Assembly: GCA_017551675.1 (NCBI GenBank)
Contig: JAFZLC010000001.1
Span: forward strand, 62,001-126,000
Length of the DNA stretch: 64,000 nt
Reading direction: 5' to 3'
Origin: Paludibacteraceae bacterium
GTDB lineage: Bacteria; Bacteroidota; Bacteroidia; Bacteroidales; Paludibacteraceae
Positions within the stretch are counted from its first letter, which is position 1; every line of letters starts with the position of its first letter. The position numbers and the translations under genes were made by a program. Below are positions 61,600 through 64,000 of the stretch, piece after piece. The notes below the pieces were generated by a model. The model did no database searches. It was not told where the DNA came from and saw only the letters and a list, made by a program, of their open reading frames with translations.

Positions 61600-62062
61600 A
61601 AAGAAAATTCATTTTATTTTTATTCATTCTATTGCCATTATCTACGTTGGCAATCGAATCTGTAAATATTGGATTTGAAAACGGCCTGAGTGGATGGAAG
61701 TGTTATACAGGTAATATGGGTTTTGATATAATCCCAGGACATCATTGTTATCAAACAGATAAGTCATCTATTGATGATGATAGGCTTAACTGGGTAGAAC
61801 AAGTAAACGTACCAATGGATCGTTTCAAATTGATGAATAACTCAAATGATGTGGATGGTATTTGTAATGTTATATCATTATCCACAAAAATGGGTAATGG
61901 ATTCTTGAAATTAGGTGATTCTGATAAAGGAAGAAATTGCGAAAAGGTATCTTACACATTTGCTTATGATGAATCTAAACGTGTAATCAAGTATGCTTAT
62001 ATGAATTTCAATATCAATTTGGTATAAATACATTGGAAAAATTTGGTTGGACAGTTAAATAA
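61596..62062 (+). pseudogene. Large secreted toxin or adhesin reduced to leader plus tail
   Basis: ATG 61596 starts a signal peptide (KRKFILFLFILLPLSTLAIE) and about 120 residues beginning VNIGFENGLSGWKCYTGNMG, an N-terminal domain that heads large surface proteins in Bacteroidota; the frame stops at 62027. Another frame, open from 61979 to 62062, reads CLYEFQYQFGINTLEKFGW then TVK and stop, typical of a toxin end. The two pieces overlap in different frames, so the middle of a big gene seems to have been deleted with a frame change. The tail stops 7 bp before a DUF2019 gene. Confidence 0.5.
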
Positions 62063-62069
62063 TAGGAAA

Positions 62070-62429
62070 ATGAAGAAAATAAAAAATACAAAGGAAGCTA
62101 TCGATGTGTTTATTGACGCAGCTACTAAACATACTACAGCCACTTTAGGGGGTGATTATAAAACTTGCAATAAAAATTATGATAAGATGGCAAATGTGGT
62201 GGACTATTTAAAAAAGGAAAACGCATTATATGAATTAGAAGACTTGTTGAATAGTAAGAATGTTGGAGTGCGTACATGTGCTGCCGCATATTTGATTTCT
62301 GTAGATTCGGTGAGCAAGAAATGTCAAAGCGTGCTAAGTGAAATATCTCATACTGAGGGTATCGGTATACTTCAATTTAATGCTGAGATGGTATTAAAAG
62401 AATGGGAATGCGGACGTTTAAAACTGTAG
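62070..62429 (+). CDS. DUF2019 family protein, likely immunity protein
   Basis: 119 residues from ATG 62070. The helical family pattern is clear: TKEAIDVFIDAATKHTTATL, NKNYDKMANVVDYLKKENAL, VRTCAAAYLISVDSVSKKC, ending GILQFNAEMVLKEWECGRL. DUF2019 proteins resemble HEAT-repeat units and often sit directly after toxin genes as cytoplasmic immunity proteins. It lies 7 bp after the stub ending KFGWTVK, the strongest toxin-tail/immunity junction of the region. No signal peptide. Confidence 0.75.
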   Translation: MKKIKNTKEAIDVFIDAATKHTTATLGGDYKTCNKNYDKMANVVDYLKKENALYELEDLLNSKNVGVRTCAAAYLISVDSVSKKCQSVLSEISHTEGIGILQFNAEMVLKEWECGRLKL

Positions 62430-62530
62430 GATATGTGTGACGTGTCAGTTTCTCTTGGGTGTATGGTATATTACTTCTCAAAAATCACCCCCACTTGCTA
62501 ACTTAAGAAAATAAACTTAAATTAGCATCC

Positions 62531-62734
62531 ATGAAGGAAAGCATTACATACGACGCCATGGGCCAGCGCATCGCCAAGACGGTGACCAACAAGAACGTCA
62601 CTATGGGCGACAAGTTTGTGACCACCTACTACGTGCGTGACCCGCAGGGCAATCCAAAAAATGAAGACGAATTTGATATGACATGTCCTTATAATACGAA
62701 TGAAAAATTCTGGAAAAGGAAAGAAAAACATTAA
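62531..62734 (+). pseudogene. Rhs/YD-repeat fragment fused to a toxin tail
   Basis: 67 codons. The first 43 (ESITYDAMGQRIAKTVTNK, then FVTTYYVRDPQGNP) form an Rhs/YD repeat. This part is strikingly GC-rich (roughly 60% over 62545-62656) against about 35% around it. At GGCAATCC the composition switches abruptly to A/T-rich and the product becomes KNEDEFDMTCPYNTNEKFW and KRKEKH, a toxin-like tail. So a piece of Rhs core was joined to a foreign tail. It is 12 bp before the next gene. Confidence 0.7.
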
Positions 62735-62746
62735 TTATGTAAATAT

Positions 62747-63732
62747 ATGAAACTATTATTTTTTATAATGCTAATAAGTATTCCATTGTATGACTTAGTG
62801 GCACAGAATCATGATGAGGTGCCAAGCAGTGGTGAAATTTCCAAATCCAAGATGTTCCGTCCTTTTATGCTATTTAATGATACGGTGCCTATTAATGATA
62901 AGGAGTCTGGCAATGTCGAAATTCCCAATATTCAGTGGTATGTCAAGGATAGCGTTTTGTACATAAGTGGAGAGGGAGACTTGCCTGATATTGCTCCTTC
63001 TAAGGGTGATAAATCGCCATGGAGAACAAATGAATGGAATGTGAAAAAAGTTGTTTTCTCGGGGAAATAAAGACAATCGGTAATAATATGTTTGCAGGAC
63101 ATCCAACCCTTGAATCTGTTGTGATGTGTTCATCAATAGAACGTGTGGGAAGAAATTCATTTCTTGCATGTGGAAAATTACAAGAGGTTCAATGGTCTGA
63201 TTCTTTGAAATTTATCGGCAATCTTGCATTTTGTCGAACATCGTTAAGACATGTCAGATTGCCTAATTATGTACAATTTGAACTAGGAGGTGCATTTCAT
63301 GATTGTTATGCTTTGCAATTTTTTTCATTCCCTGATTCAATAAAGAAAACACCGCTTTTGGATCTTGGACAATCAATGGTAGAGAATTTCGAATTACAGT
63401 TGTCTCTTGCTACAGATACGATAAGTTCACGCTCAATAGGAAGTGTGAATGTAGATCATGTTGATATACCATCTTCTGTTCGGGTTATAGAGGATTCCGC
63501 CTTTTATTATAATCCTAAGCATTTTTTATGTCGTAATAAGAAGATGGAGAAAATAATCATGCATTTTACTGAACAACAACTTCAGCAGATGAATTGGGGG
63601 AAGAAGTGGGGGGCAGGGTTAGATGCGGATATAGTTACATTCATTGTCCCCAAGGGATTAAAAAAAGCTTATGAGGAATTCATCAATCGGAAATATAACT
63701 ATAACTTTGTGATAGAGGAGAGTGATCAATAA
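62747..63732 (+). pseudogene. Exported BspA-like leucine-rich-repeat protein, frameshifted
   Basis: Two frames together make one protein of about 328 residues. The first (62747-63070) has a signal peptide and ends WNVKKVVFSGK. The second continues GEIKTIGNNMFAGHPTLESV, RVGRNSFLACGKLQEVQW, KFIGNLAFCRTSLRHVRLP, which are LRR_5 (BspA-type) repeats. Sense is restored by adding one G at TCGGGGAAATAAAG (about 63058-63072). The mutation may be real, phase-variable or a base-calling error. It follows a toxin-tail stub. Confidence 0.75.
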
Positions 63733-63745
63733 AGATATTGAAAAC

Positions 63746-63943
63746 ATGAAACCTATGCATAGATTACTGGTTATATTAGGATTCTTGCTCGGGGGACTGC
63801 AATGTTTCTCGCAGAGTGTAAGTGGTGAGCTGGATGGCCACCAATATGTGAATGGCGAAGCTGTGCCAGATGGGGGGATGTGGACCCTGATGGAAGAGGT
63901 TTTGATGGGGGGATTCCCTTATGCTGTTAAAAAAATACGTTAA
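63746..63943 (+). pseudogene. Leader of a large secreted protein, internally deleted
   Basis: 65 residues from ATG 63746. Signal peptide (HRLLVILGFLLGGLQCFSQS), then VSGELDGHQYVNGEAVPDGG, then an abrupt MWTLMEEVLMGGFPYAVKKI and stop. NGEAVPDGG repeats the element at 56775, at both protein and DNA level. Too short to be complete. As with the other stubs, it ends shortly (34 bp) before the start of another gene. Confidence 0.55.
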
Positions 63944-63977
63944 AACAAAATAAAGGCTATACAAGGAAGGTAAATTC

Positions 63978-64000
63978 ATGAAAAATACAATTGGTGAGTT
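63978..64000 (+). CDS. Start of a further gene, cut by window end
   Basis: ATG 63978 is preceded by AAGGAAGG 8-15 bp upstream and begins M-K-N-T-I-G-E. Only seven codons are visible. By position it would be the immunity partner of the stub ending at 63943. Confidence 0.4.

Noticed and set aside
1-64000. tRNA, rRNA and intact insertion sequences
   Set aside because: No cloverleaf with a T-loop consensus, no ribosomal RNA sequence and no transposase frame was recognised.

Overview
The window looks like chromosome of a low-GC member of the Bacteroidales (Bacteroidota). The signs are two full-length hybrid two-component systems, a type IX-like C-terminal sorting domain, DUF1573 proteins, lipoproteins, promoters of the TTTG / TAnnTTTG type, WbsX- and DUF4422-type polysaccharide genes, and Rhs/BspA-like debris. 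I cannot name a species. I recognise no rRNA, tRNA, CRISPR array or intact insertion sequence.

Layout. 1-3.5 kb: the end of a metabolic cluster, with a MmgE/PrpD protein (cut by the window edge), a papain-fold-like lipoprotein, and the beta and alpha subunits of a class I fumarase/L-tartrate dehydratase-type hydro-lyase. 3.5-20 kb: a surface-polysaccharide locus, all on +, with glycosyltransferases (GT2, GT4, DUF4422), a Wzy-like polymerase, a WbsX protein, a beta-helix protein, a CotH-kinase/lamin-tail protein, a LicD-like/cytidylyltransferase fusion, a canonical LicD and a radical SAM/SPASM protein. This suggests a phosphorylated or phospho-alcohol-decorated glycan. 20-24 kb: a C69 dipeptidase and an M23 endopeptidase (both -). 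24-27.4 kb: an envelope redox group (DUF1573, TlpA-like, CcdA-like, DUF1573). 27.5-29.7 kb: a GT4 (-) and murB (+).

29.7-33 kb is the most unusual non-coding part. Three tandem copies of a roughly 420-bp unit lie between murB and dnaX. Each carries a minus-strand -7 box exactly 6 bp before a 5' hairpin, a conserved core and a terminator, so it looks like a roughly 130-nt small RNA gene. Each RNA-like unit is followed by three DnaA-box-like motifs spaced 30-33 bp, the middle one always perfect. Beyond them dnaX (-) is split by an A10 tract, as expected for transcriptional slippage that makes gamma and tau forms.

33-47.5 kb is mostly housekeeping: two lipoproteins, a queuosine-precursor transporter, pyrK-pyrD, a HAD hydrolase, a MacAB-like efflux system, an M6-like metalloprotease, nfo, mntP and a voltage-sensor potassium channel. 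47.5-56 kb: two adjacent paralogous hybrid two-component systems with no SusC/SusD genes beside them.

56.7-64 kb is a decayed array. Short in-frame stubs of Rhs-type or other large secreted toxins (leaders, one Rhs repeat, one Rhs core end, several bare C-terminal tails) each sit immediately before a small intact gene, including a double-CXXCG protein and a DUF2019 protein. The best reading is a set of orphan toxin-tail/immunity modules left by repeated recombination at a polymorphic-toxin locus.
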